Assembly (NCBI GenBank): GCA_012064385.1
Contig: QRDG01001756.1
Span: forward strand, 124,001-188,000
Reading direction: 5' to 3'
Source: Puccinellia tenuiflora
Lineage: Eukaryota; Streptophyta; Magnoliopsida; Poales; Poaceae
Length of the DNA: 64,000 nt
Part shown: in pieces, positions 12,136-22,766 of the stretch
Position numbering within the stretch: position 1 is the stretch's first letter
How the letters are laid out: each line of letters starts with the position of its first letter
Position numbers and translations under genes: made by a program
The notes under the pieces: model-generated
Seen by the model: the letters and a program-made list of their open reading frames with translations, nothing else
What the model was told of the DNA's origin: nothing
Databases searched by the model: none

Positions 12136-12455
12136 TCGCGGCGAGCGGAGTCATGTTCTGCATGGATCCCGCTCCATCGACAACCAGCGCATCATCATCT
12201 CCGGCCTCGTGCTTACCATTAGCTCCGTCGACTGCGTGGTCGACAACACCGCGTGCTTCGCGGACATGGGCTTCACCGACGGCGACATCATCATCTCCTT
12301 CGGCGATTTCCCCGTCTACATCGCCGTCGCCACCAAGGAGTACCCAACAAAGGTCTGCACGTGTTTGGCTCCCTCGGCTTTCGACGCCAACACCAGCTCC
12401 GGCTACAACTCCCTCGGCCGCTACGACTCTGGCGACGCCGACCGCGACGACCTCG

Positions 12456-12477
12456 CACTACCAAAAATCTGTTGATC
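12456..12477 (+). repeat. TE3 left terminal inverted repeat
   Basis: The 22 bp CACTACC...GTTGATC pair with 15185-15206 with a single mismatch. Confidence 0.93.
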
Positions 12478-13019
12478 TACGACGTTTTGGTGGCGATGTT
12501 CGTAAATCGTCGGTAGTTTCCGTCGTGGATCGGTTTGCCAATCCAAAAGCACGATGCTTCTTCATTTTTTCATCGCAGATGATAAATGGGCTTTTCCAGG
12601 CCCATTTTAACGGAACGTTCGGACTAATTCACGTTCATCGTGAAAAGGAGCGGGTAGGTCTCGAACCCCGCACCTCCAGCACAAAGTCGAAGGAGCCAAC
12701 CACCGAGCCAATAGTTCCGTTGGTGAGTATAGGAAATAAAACTTATTTGTAGTATGGTATGGCCTTTTGTTGTAAGAAAATGGAAAAATAAGAAAAAGTA
12801 AACATGTGTTTGTGCTAATTCGAACCGCCTATAGGACATTAACAATCATGGCAACCACCAGACTAGATCAACTTTGTTGTTGCTTGGACATACATACTCC
12901 ATTTCATAAAATAGCGGTAGATTCCGTTAAACTTGGTTAATACATATATAGTTTTATCCTTTTCTTTTCTTATTTTCTTTGATTTTGTGGCAGTGAGTAT
13001 TGCATAGAATAATTCTTGT

Positions 13020-13174
13020 GTACCTAATGTTATTTCTAATATTTTTATATAAATATATTTTTCCTTTTCCTTCAGCATAAAGTCATTTAAGTAAGCGAGA
13101 AAATTCCTAATATTTTTAGATTATCCATAAAATATGGACTACATTGTGTGGAAATTGGAAATAACATTAGGTAC
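13020..13174. repeat. Perfect 17-bp inverted repeat inside TE3
   Basis: GTACCTAATGTTATTTC (13020-13036) is the exact reverse complement of 13158-13174, about 120 bp apart. It could be a small MITE or a hairpin. A nearby 36-bp segment starting gtagaaggagagaaaaatcc also recurs (about 13182 and 13842). Confidence 0.6.
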
Positions 13175-15184
13175 AGAAACTAGGTAGAAGGAGAGAAAAA
13201 TCCTAATATTTATGGATTATCCATCAAATATGAACTACTTTGTGCAAGAATTGGATGGGTGCCATTTGGCAACATATTTTTGGTACTTACTTTACAAAAA
13301 AAAGACATTTTTGACACTTAGAAAATGAAAAATAATATTTATAAATATAATTTGAGAAAACTCAGTTCGGTAACATTGTTGCCCATACCAAGATACACCT
13401 ATGTGAAAAATATGGGCACATTATCACAAGCTATGCCATGGAAATGGTCATGTCTTGCTCGTTTGACTTGAAACCAATATATGTTTATAGATGATAGCCC
13501 TTTTTGTGAAGGATTTATTTGTAAAATTTAATAAAAATCAAGTTTATCATTTTTCCTATCAACTAGTACACATAAGAGGACCCCATGCCAAAGTATTTCT
13601 TTTTTCGAGGTTTCTTTTTTTTCTTTGAGTTTTTTGAAAAAATGGTCCAAATGGCAGGCATGGCTATTCGTTGACAGTGGTCGTCTATTCCAAAACTATT
13701 GACGGTTCTGTGATGTAACCACTACTTGTGTACCTTAAAATGATTTTTGCAAAAAATTCAGAGTAAACTATCACACACTTGTAGTTCAAATTAGAATTAC
13801 TGTAGGAAAATCGACATAAAATCATTTAAATGCGAGAAAGTAAGTAGAAGGAGAGAAAAATCCTAATATTTATGGATTAATACTCCAAACTAGTGGTATT
13901 GCTGTTATGGTATACTGGTAGTACCTGCATTTTGATCGGCATTTTGATATGCATTTTGATCTTCTGCAGGTGGAGTACAATTGAGATCTATTCCAAGCAC
14001 CATACTTGATCATGGTGAATAAGCTGGTGCAGACAAGCATGATCACAACATGCGCGACAGAGAAGTTTTGCAGTTTGAGAAAAATACAACAAGCCTTTTC
14101 AGATCTTCCACTCATTTTTGACCTTTATCAGTACATAATTTGGTTGCTTGACTGCAACACTTAATTCTAGGCTTTGGTGTTGATATGATATTTAAGTTGT
14201 CAATTTTCCTGATCTCAAATATTAAGTAGTTACCTTAGATAAATTGCAGCTTCAACGTTCTTGCTCTATATATTGCTATTTTAGAAACATTTTTATTAAC
14301 TTGGAGTTTCTATTAAGTATCAACTTGCCTGTATGAGATCATGCCTTGTTTAGAAACAGTTTTGGAGCTTTGAAAAATATCCTGTTGTTTTTGGTGCTTA
14401 CCCGTTTTCACCAATCTTGCAGATTGTGCAAGGAAGAGGGAAAGAGTTGGCCTGGAGCATCTGCCACTTCTTTCACATGTTGTTGAAGATGGCTGCCAGC
14501 TATCATTTTGAAGCTTAGCATTGTTCTTATGTTCACGTTTTTGAGTTTTCGAATTGTCTTTTCCTGCTGTATGTAATCTTGGTGTGTACTTAATATGTTT
14601 TTGTAAACATGTGCCGTGAATATCTATGGTGGATTTGTGCTTATTTGTTGATGGATTTAATTGCATCAAAATCCTCTATTCGATCGAAATGAAATTGACA
14701 AATATGATCAGTAATGAAGTGAAATCGTCATGGAAAACAGGTAACCTGTCATATTCTGATTTGTCCACGTGGCAGCCATTCATTGGTGTACATGGTGTCT
14801 GGTTGAGTGGTGACGTCAGCAATCTGGACAGTGATGTCAGCAAACGGTCCTAACGGCCCTCTCCATGACGTAGAAATAATGTTATAGACTTGGTGACATA
14901 AGAAACGACGATTGTGACATCATCAAACGAGGCTAACGGCTGTTTGACACGTGTCACAATCCGCCACATCCAAAAAACGTCACAGATGAATTGGGACTTA
15001 GCTGGGCCGGTCCGGACGCTCGCAACGTTTTGAAAATATTGCGACATTTTTTCGGGTCAACAAAATCGTTGCTGATTCGTCTATGTCACTCGATCCCTGA
15101 CTTTTTTTTTCTGTTGCGTAAAACGTTGCAAATGGTCTCTAGCGACGTTTTGGAGCTCTTTAGCGACGGTTTTGAAACATCGCT

Positions 15185-15206
15185 GATCAACAGATTTTTA
15201 GTAGTG
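15185..15206 (-). repeat. TE3 right terminal inverted repeat
   Basis: Reverse complement of the left end with one mismatch (position 7); the TSD tcg follows at 15207-15209. Confidence 0.93.
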
Positions 15207-16032
15207 TCGAGCCCTGCGTCTACGCGGAAGTCCACGTGGTCGAGCACTTGGCTGCAGGCGGCGGCGCCACCAAAGTGATTCTTGAAGCTGGAGGTCCCTC
15301 CCAGCTGCAGGCCGGCATCGACGTCGAGAAAGAGTACCACACGCTTGGCACCCCCATCCAGCCGAGCGCGGACCTAGCTACCGCGACCGCCGAGCTGGAG
15401 GAACTGCACAAACACATGTACAACAAGGCGCTCAACCTCACCTCCACCCAGCTCCGGCTGGACGCTACGATGCGCGAGTTCAACACCGTCCACGGCTTCG
15501 AGCCGGCCAGGAGCCACACGGACAAGCTGAATGAGATCAGGCGCAAAGGAGGAAACATAGGCGGCGCCATGGATTGTGCTGGACACCCAATCGAGTGCTC
15601 CGCCTTCGTCCAGCCCGAATACAGCTGTCTCGTCCAAAACATGAAGGCCGCAGCGGAGGCAGCCGCCGAACTCCCTCACCTGCAAGGTGAGGAGCTACGA
15701 CAACAAATGCGCCGGGTTCAGGAGCTCATCGCCACCGCCAATCGGCAGCAGCGGGAAACTGAGCCGGCAAGAAGCCGAGCCTTGGCGCTTCACAACCCGA
15801 CAAGCTCAAGTAGGGACACGAGTCATCCTCCACGAACCACAACCCGCCGAAGACCACGCAGCCGGGGGGTCACCGCGAGAAGAGCGTGAACTCGCACCCC
15901 CAGAGCCACAACCAAGAGCCGACTGCAGGACATGACCGAGACGACGAGCTCAACCCATGAGCCGGCATTAGTATCAAGGACCGCCTCGGCACCAAGATCA
16001 CCATCGACCAACGCCTGGGGCCGCTAGGACCC

Positions 16033-17007
16033 GTGGTCGACAACGATGCCCGCCAACGTATCAAGTCGTTGAAGGTGTCGCGCACCATTGAAGAGGAAGA
16101 CATAACCGGACACAAGTGCTTCGGTCCCCGCATCAAGATGGAGCCATTCCCCAAGGGGTTCATGCTCCTGCAGGAAACACCCAAATACAACGGCTCCGCC
16201 AAGCCGGAGGACTGGCTGGCCGACGACGTCACCGCGGTCAGGATCGCAGGCGGCAACAAACGAGTTGCCGTGCGCTACGTTCCCCTGATGCTTCAAGGTT
16301 CGGCCAGAACTTGGCTGAACAGCCTCCCTAGCGAGAGCGTCAACAGCTGGCTGGACTTCGAGGAGGTCTTCAATTGAAACTTTACCGGCACCTACCCGCT
16401 ATTTGGCAACACGTAGTTGCTGGCCTTTTGCACGCAAAACAAGGGAGAGTTGGACCACGACTACCTCACTCGCTGGACCAGCCTACGCAACTCTTGTAAA
16501 GGAATCCAAGACTCACAGGCCATCCAGTACTTCGCTCAAGGATGTCGGGACAGAACGCTGCTCATGCATAAACTCATGCATGCCAAACCAAAAACCATGG
16601 CTGAGCTAATGGTCATCGCGGACAAGTACGCCGCGACCGACTCCTCGATGAAGCAGCCGATCCTGCTCGACGCAGTCGGCAGGATCGCCACTGAGCCGGC
16701 TACGCGCAACAGCCAAACCGACCCGCAAGACGGCGGAAGAACGGCAAAATGCGACCACGACATGGGCGGCAAGCGCAAGGCCTACGCCGACAACCAGAAC
16801 GAGTCCAAGGTTGTAGCCACAACCGAGGGAAGGCCGACAAACGGCTTCCACGACCGCCACCTGAGGACAAGCTCCAACATGCGTTGTGCAAGGACAAGAA
16901 ACAACTACAAGTTACTGCTCGACAGGCCTTCCAGGAACCACGGCGACATGCCGGTTTCCCACACCGTCAGGGAGTGCCGCCTGGGCCGTCCAAGGTCACC
17001 TCCATGA
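16033..17007 (+). pseudogene. gag: TE2 gag (retrotransposon gag domain)
   Basis: The capsid-like domain reads PKYNGSAKPEDWL, then LMLQGSARTWLNSLP and SWLDFEEVF, the conserved Tat/RIRE2-type gag pattern. TGA at 16375-16377 and TAG at 16414-16416 interrupt the same frame. The middle has the YLTRW and QAIQYFAQGCRD segments, then a charged tail. A C-terminal HTVREC may be the remains of the zinc knuckle that binds genomic RNA; its first cysteines are no longer evident. A TGA at 17005-17007 closes the open stretch. Confidence 0.82.
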
Positions 17008-17022
17008 TATGACTGGCAACCC

Positions 17023-17760
17023 TTGCCACCTCCCCCTCCGCTTCCGGCTATCGAAGCCGCACGCGATGACCGGAGGCGCGATGATCGACGCGACGACGAC
17101 AGGAATCGAGACGACCGACAGTGTGATGACCAATGCTGCCTGCCGCCTCCACTACCAGCCGGCAACCGCGACAACTATCAGCATCTAGACGCCGCCTACA
17201 TCGTCTTCATCAGCGAGCGCGACGACAAATGCAGCTGGCGTGAGCGATACAAAGAGGTGAACGTTGTGGTCCCCCCAGTCCCCCAGTACCTCAACTGGTC
17301 GGAAAAGGCGATCACATATGACTGCAGCGACCACCCGGACATCATGCCTAACCCAGGCGGCTAAGCTCTGGTTCTGGAACCCATGATCATCTCCCTCAAG
17401 CTCGCGTGCACCTTCTCATGCGTCCTCATCGACGGCGGAAGCAACATAAACATCCTGTACCACGACACCTTGGAGAAGCTAGGCGTCGCCGAATCCAGCT
17501 TGATGCCAAGCAGGACGATTTTCCACGGCATAGTACCAGGTTATGCCGGCTCCTCCATGGGGCTGGTCCGGCTGGACGTCCTGTTCGGTTCCAAGGACCA
17601 CTACCGCCGCGAGACCATCACGTTCGAAGTCGTGAACCACAACAGCGCCTACCACGCCATCCTCGGGCGGCCCGTGCTCGCCAAATTCCTGGCGGTGCCG
17701 CATTACGCCTACCTCAATATGAAAATGACGGGTCCCCATGGAATCATTACCATCGCCTGA
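17023..17760 (+). pseudogene. pro: TE2 aspartic protease region
   Basis: A low-complexity linker rich in Asp and Arg (17040-17140) leads to a QYLNWSEKAITYDCSDHPD segment that is conserved just before protease in Tat elements. A TAA (17362-17364) interrupts, then the same frame gives the protease with VLIDGGSNINILY (catalytic Asp codon at 17431) and AILGRP. A TGA at 17758-17760 ends it. The enzyme would cleave the Gag-Pol polyprotein. Confidence 0.82.
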
Positions 17761-19085
17761 GACTACAAGGGCTCCATGGCCTGCGCCTCAGATAGCGCGA
17801 AGATGGCTGAGACCCTTGTATGCAACCAGGAGTTGTGCCAGATCAAGCGTAAGGTTAGCGAGGAGCAGCCAGAAGTATAGGAGTCGGCCAAGTAGGCTGG
17901 AGAGGCCAGTTTCCAGTCGGCCCGTGACACGAAGAAGATCTACTTCGACGACAATGACCGCTCCAAGTTCATCACTGTGGGGGCTAACCTCACTGACAAA
18001 TAGGAAAGCGAGCTCGTCGACTTCCTCCATGAGAATCGGGACATCTTCGCATGGTCTCCTAGAGATATGCCGGGTGTCCCGAGGTAGTTCGCCGAGCACT
18101 CTTTACACGTGTGGCCGGACGCAAAACCGGTCAAGCAGTCTCTACGCCGCTTTGCAGATGAAAGAAGGAAGATAATCAGAGAGGAAATAGCCCGGCTGCT
18201 CGCAGCCGGCTTCATCATGGAAGTATACCACCCAGACTGGCTGGCCAATCCAGTCCTGTTCCTCAAGAAAAACGGGAAATGGTGGGTGTGTGTTGATTAC
18301 ACGAGCCTCAACAAGGCCTGCCCCAAGGACCCATTCACCCAGCTACGCATCAACCAAGTGATCGAGTTGACGGCCGGTTGCGACCTCCTCTCCTTCCTCG
18401 ATGCCTACTCTGGCTACCACCAGATAAAGCTGAATCCGGCTGATCTAATAAAGACCACCTTCATCACCCCGTACGGAGCCTACTGCTACACCAGCATGCC
18501 ATTCGGCCTAAAGAATGCGGGGGCTACGTACCAAAGGTGCATGCAAAATTTTTTGCATGACCAAATCGGCAAGAACGTCCATGCCTACGTCGACGACATT
18601 GTCATGAAGACCAAAGAGAAGCGCACCCTCCTCGAGGACCTCAAAGAAACATTCGACAACTGCACCGCTTCCAAATGAAGCTCAACCCCGAAAAGTGCGT
18701 GTTCAGCGTGTCGGCTGGCCAGCTGCTCGGCTTCCTCGTCTCGGCAAGAGGGATCGAGACTAACCCGGAGAAGATTGCCTCCATCGACAACATGCAGCGG
18801 ACAAGGAACGTCAGGGACATCCAGAAGTTCACCGGCTGCCTGGCATCCCTGAGCCGGTTCATTAGCCGGCTCGGCAAAAAGGCCCTTCCTCTATACCATC
18901 TACTAAAGAAGACGAACAAGTTTGTGTGGAACGAGGCTGTCGACTCCGCTTTCCTTGACCTCAAGCGCGCGCTAACCAGCACGACCATTCTGGCGCCTCT
19001 GACTCCGAAGGAACCCATGCTCCATCGCCGCCACAAACAGGGTTGTCAGTGTTGTCCTCGTGGTGGAACGGGAGGAAGCCGGTAA
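17761..19085 (+). pseudogene. pol: TE2 reverse transcriptase
   Basis: The frame continues from protease with TAG stops at 17878, 17893, 18001 and 18085, then runs open through RT fingers and palm: FLDAYSGYHQIKLNP, MPFGLKNAGATYQR and an intact YVDD at 18586-18597. A frameshift near 18672 moves the thumb region into another frame (18675-19085), with NPEKCVFSV and GFLVSARGIE, the connection to RNase H, and another shift near 19020. The stop at 18001 lies in the same place as a stop in TE9 (60617). The catalytic centre is intact, but stops prevent a full-length product without readthrough. Confidence 0.88.
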
Positions 19086-20148
19086 GCAGCAGCCGTTGCA
19101 ATGACCCGTCTACTATCTCAGCGAGGTCCTCTCATAGTCGAAGCAAAATTACCCACATTACCAGAAGCTTTTCTATGGCATGTACATGGCGGCTAAGATG
19201 CTAAAACACCACTTCCAAGAGCACCCGACCAAGGTAGTGAGCGAGGGGCCGCTCTCGGAGATCATCTATAACAAAGACGCAATCGGCAGGGTCGCCAAGT
19301 GGTCTATGAATTTGGTGGCACACCGCATCGATTACGACAGGAGAACCACGATCAAGTCTCAAGTGCTCGTCGACTTTCTCGTCAACTGGACGGAGACGGA
19401 GCACATCCCTCTGCCTACCGACTCCGACCGCCACTGGCTCATGCACTTCGACGGCTCCAAGAGATACAGGGGGCTCGGAGCCGGAGTGGTACTCACCTCC
19501 CCCAAGGGCTGCAAACTCGAATACGTACTGCAAATCCACTTCACCGCATCCAATAACGTTGCCGAGTACGAAGCGCTTGCTCACGGCCTCAAGCTCGCCA
19601 AGGCAATGGGCATCAAGCGGATCCTCTGCTACGGGGATTCAGACCTAGTGATACAGCAGACCACCGGGCACTGGGATGCCAAGGACACCAACATGGCCTC
19701 CTACCGCTTCTTCGTCCAGCAACTCGCCGGCTGCTTCAAGAGCCGTGAGTTCTACCGCATACCATGCACCAACAACGAGGCAGCCGACACACTGGCCAAC
19801 ATTGGCTCTTTAAGGGAAGAAATCCCACCGGACGTCGCCCTCAAATACCTGCACAAGCTATCTATCACACCGTGCCCCAGCTCTGAGTCCATCCGGATGC
19901 CCAAGAACACGGAGCCGGACGCGCCTCCTGCTGGCCCCTGGCGGCCGACCAGCCGGACACCACGGATGTCCTCGTCATCGACGCGGCGCCATCATGGATT
20001 CAACCCTTCCTCGCCTAGCTCGCGAACGACGAGCTCCCCGAGGATGAACTCACCGCCAGGCAAATCAAACACCAGGCCAGCGCTTACACCATCATCAACA
20101 ATGAGCTATTCAAGCACATCGTCTCAGGCATCTTCCAGCGCTGCGTGA
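19086..20148 (+). pseudogene. pol: TE2 RNase H remnant and additional archaeal-type RNase H
   Basis: The end of the normal RNase H (YYLSEVLS, QNYPHYQKL) carries TGA (19102) and TAG (19135). Downstream, a second RNase H begins with WLMHFDGSK (19441) and continues with VAEYEALAHGL, CYGDSDLVIQQ and NNEAADTLAN, giving the D-E-D-D/N set of an archaeal-type RNase H. Tat-lineage elements are known for carrying this second domain ahead of integrase. After about 19890 the frame becomes low-complexity and probably frameshifted before integrase. Confidence 0.87.
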
Positions 20149-21260
20149 GCCGGGAGGAAGGAACCCAAATCCTCAAGGACATCCATCAAGGGGAATGCGG
20201 CCACCGCGCATCATCGAGGGCGATCATTGCCAAGGCATTCAGGCACGACTTCTACTGGCTGACTGCACTTGAAGACGCCAACCAGCTGGTCCGACTGTGC
20301 AATGACTGTGAAAGGTTTGCAACTCAGAAGCATACGCCGTCTGTCACGCTAAAGACAATCCCAATCACCTGGCCGTTTGTACTCTGGGGGCTGGACATGG
20401 TCGGCCCCCTGAAGACTGCAAGCAGCGACATGGCACATCTGCTGGTGGCCGTGGACAAGTTTACAAAGTGGATTGAAGTGAAACCGATCAAGAAGCTGGA
20501 CGGTCCAACCGCCGTCAAATTCATCAAGGAGATCATCCACCTATTCGGGTAGCCCCACAGCATAATCACCGACAACGGGTCGAACTTTGTCAAGGGCGAA
20601 TTCACTAGGTTCTGGTGCAGGACGGGCATCCGGCTCGACATTGCATCCGTCGCCCATCCCCGGTCCAACGGCCAAGTGGAACGGGCAAACGGCCTCATCC
20701 TAGCCGACATCAAGCCCCGGCTGCTCGAGCCAATCGAGCGTGCAGCTGGCACATGGCTAGAGGAGCTACCAGTCATCCTCTGGATCCTGAGGACAACACC
20801 AAACCGGTTAATCGGCTTCACGCCTTTCTTCCTCGTCTACGAAGCCGAAGCGGTCATGACAACTGACATCGAACATGATGCACCCCGAGTCATACTCTAC
20901 ACGGAAGAAGAGGCCAAACAAGCCCGCGAAGATGGAGTCGACCTCCTAGAGGAAGCACGCGAGCTCGTCGAGTCAAGATCGACAATCTACCAGCAAAAAC
21001 TCCACAGCTATCACAGCCGGCGGGTCCGGCCCATCAACTTCCGAGAAGGAGACCTCGTGCTATGACTAATCCAAGACACCAAAGGCATGCACAAGCTGTC
21101 ATCACCCTGGGAAGGCCCATTCATCATAAGCAAAGTGCTCATCAACAACTCCTACTACTTGATTGACGCTCGCGAGCACAAGAAGGACAAGATGGACAAG
21201 ACAAACGAGGAGACGGAAAGGCCGTGGAACGCCTCCCTCCTACGTCATTTCTACACTTGA
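20145..21260 (+). pseudogene. pol: TE2 integrase
   Basis: An HHCC domain (residues around GECGHRASS and CNDC) precedes the core with Asp at GLDMVG (20394), Asp at TDNGSNF (20571) and Glu at VERAN (20679); 35 residues separate the last two, the D-D-35-E spacing. A TAG at 20550-20552 and a TGA at 21063-21065 interrupt the single frame; at the second site TE9 has Arg, so C-to-T change of a CGA codon is the simplest reading. The C-terminus has MHKLSSPWEGPF (GPF module) and ends in TGA at 21258-21260. There is no chromodomain, as expected for Tat. Confidence 0.9.
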
Positions 21261-21360
21261 GAGAATATCGTGTATGTACTACCCATGCTATCAATAAAAA
21301 GATAAGAGTGATAATTAAATTTGAGACAATCTTTGCCGCAACTTGCCTTCATTTCTGTTA

Positions 21361-21720
21361 TCCGGCTGCCCCGGCAGCCGACAAACTTCCCCTCCGCGGC
21401 TGTGTAGGGTGAACAAGCACCAAACGGCTAACTCTTAGCATCTGATTAAGGCCGGCAAGATAACAAGCTGGAGGAAACTAACATGTCAAAAACGTTTGAA
21501 GGAAAGTAGTGCCGGCTGATAAAACCCTGCTTTGCAAACTCGGCTAAGTTGGCAGTCGGCAACATTTTCTTCTATTACAGACGACTAACGTGTACGGTGC
21601 TAAACGGCTAACTCTTCGGATCCGGTTAAGGCCGGCAAGAGAACAAGCTGGAGGATGCCTGCAAGAGAAAGACATAAGAACGGAACCTGTTGCTGGCTGG
21701 AAAAACACTGGCCTGATAAC
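21361..21720 (+). repeat. Two diverged 180-bp tandem units in the TE2 3' region
   Basis: The segment aaacggctaactctt...gccggcaaga...aacaagctggagga occurs at about 21421 and again exactly 180 bp later at 21601, with weaker similarity across the whole unit. It lies between integrase and the antisense ORF. I see no gene in 21261-22311. Confidence 0.65.
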
Positions 21721-22311
21721 CCAAACCTCAATATCAAAGTAGCGTGCATGATCCCGCATGACGGGGAAGTGCACACGAACGATAAAAAGGAATGGTCGCA
21801 AGCGAGTAGATAACTTGCTTAATAAACAAAATTTATCGCACGATGACACCCGCATAAGCTGATCATTCCCTCATCCATTTCATGAACAAAATGCCGCCTG
21901 CCGGCTACGGGGATTCGGAGGCCATATACAAGGCCGTCTCCTACAAGAATGATTATCAGCAGTCGCCCTCCATTCTATGGACTCAAGTGCCGAACAACAT
22001 CGGATTGCGTCCGGCTCCAAATCATGACCGTAACAACACAAGCAAACATGCAAATACAGAGAGTGCAGCAGAGTCATCAAGGTCCATAACCAAATGAGGG
22101 GCAGTCCACAGCGGACGCCCCCGCGCACGAACGCTGCCGGCTATACTGTAGACCCTAAACTAAGCCTGGGCCGGAAGCGGCGCCATGTCGTCATCGCTCA
22201 CGCAGGAGCCATCCGGTAGAAGCTGGCAAAAGCCCCCAAACCGCTATAAAACTGCGGCCGTCTGCGAGTCTCATTGCCCTCGCTGCTTATGACAACACTG
22301 GCGCACGCCTC

Positions 22312-22649
22312 CTAGGGTCCTTGGCGGGCTCCCACCCGATGAAGCTGGAAGTGGAAGGGACCATCGCCATCGAGCGCCTCCGCAATGGCCTGCGGAAGCC
22401 ATTGAGTGCTCCAGAGCGGCTGATAAGGGATCAACGCAAACTTGGAAATGGGGAAGTCCTCCCAGAAGCCACCACCTGGAGAATCCAGCCTAGCGGGGGA
22501 AGGGCTCCCCCTGTCCTCCTCCATCGGCGACGCAGCGCCGTCTCGGCTGCCGCCACGGCCCCCTCCACCATGACCGCGTGCGGTGGACGGCCTCTCCCAC
22601 AATTGACGATGCTCCCCGAAGCCTCACCGATCTCCTTCTTCGGTGCCAT
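22312..22649 (-). pseudogene. TE2 antisense ORF (aORF) with its own promoter
   Basis: On the minus strand an ATG at 22649-22647 (MAPKKEIGEASG) lies about 75 bp below a TATA box. The open frame goes to about 22431, and a second, shifted frame covers 22602-22312, so a frameshift is likely. The N-terminus is basic and Gly/Arg-rich. The position, between integrase and the 3' LTR and opposite in strand to pol, is where several Tat elements carry an extra antisense ORF. I do not recognise a domain in it. The alternative is a chance ORF in GC-rich DNA. Confidence 0.5.
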
Positions 22650-22718
22650 AGTTAGAAAAAGTGGAAGCAGAGGAGGATGAGTCGAAGCAGGGTAAGGAGA
22701 ATAGCCGAGCCCCTCCCA

Positions 22719-22730
22719 CTACTTATACCC
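22719..22730 (-). promoter_or_regulatory. TATA box for the TE2 antisense ORF
   Basis: Minus-strand GGGTATAAGTAG lies 70-80 bp upstream of the ATG at 22649. Confidence 0.45.
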
Positions 22731-22766
22731 GAGCGGAGGAGTTAAGGCCTTGAGCCCCAACCAACG

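Larger units (their letters stand above)
12456..15206. mobile_element. TE3: non-autonomous CACTA transposon, 2751 bp
   Basis: It starts CACTACCAAAAATC and ends with the reverse complement, GATTTTTAGTAGTG, and is flanked by a 3-bp duplication tcg (12453-12455 and 15207-15209). These are the CACTA superfamily signatures. Short subterminal motifs based on gcgacgtttt or its relatives recur at both ends (for example 12478-12520 and 15020-15180), as expected for transposase binding sites. No transposase reading frame is visible; the short ORFs inside (for example 14313-14669 minus) resemble nothing I know. A GC-poor interior (12760-14320) contains internal repeats. Confidence 0.92.
12143..15889 (+). 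pseudogene. TE2 N-terminal gag (pre-gag) frame, split by TE3
   Basis: One frame is open from the PBS region to 12455, is interrupted by TE3, and continues from 15210 to 15889. If TE3 and one copy of its 3-bp target duplication are left out, the codon phase on both sides matches exactly, so TE3 landed in an open gag frame. The part after TE3 contains a likely coiled-coil stretch rich in Ala, Glu and Leu (about 15380-15480) and then a basic, Arg- and Thr-rich tail ending in TGA at 15887-15889. I see no convincing ATG after the LTR in this frame, so the start is unclear. A frameshift between 15890 and 16032 separates it from the main gag domain. Specific function not recognised beyond being gag-linked. 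Confidence 0.65.
11505..22766 (+). mobile_element. TE2: Tat-lineage Ty3/gypsy element, plus strand, both ends lost
   Basis: From left to right it holds a 5' LTR remnant, PBS, pre-gag and gag, a DGGS protease, RT with an intact YVDD, RNase H, a second archaeal-type RNase H, integrase without a chromodomain, and a long 3' region with an antisense ORF. The additional RNase H between pol RNase H and integrase is a hallmark of Tat elements. TE1 truncates the left side, TE4 abuts the right at 22766, and TE3 interrupts the pre-gag frame. No 3' LTR matching 11505-12115 is visible. At least nine in-frame stops show long decay. Confidence 0.88.

Noticed and set aside
12648..12670. Possible tRNA or SINE B box (ggtctcgaacccc)
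   Set aside because: No matching A box, no cloverleaf, and it is inside TE3. A similar word near 23005 (gggtgcgaaccc) also has no A box.
16536..16897. Minus-strand ORFs opposite TE2 gag
   Set aside because: Shadows of the GC-rich gag frame, which has the recognisable motifs on the plus strand.
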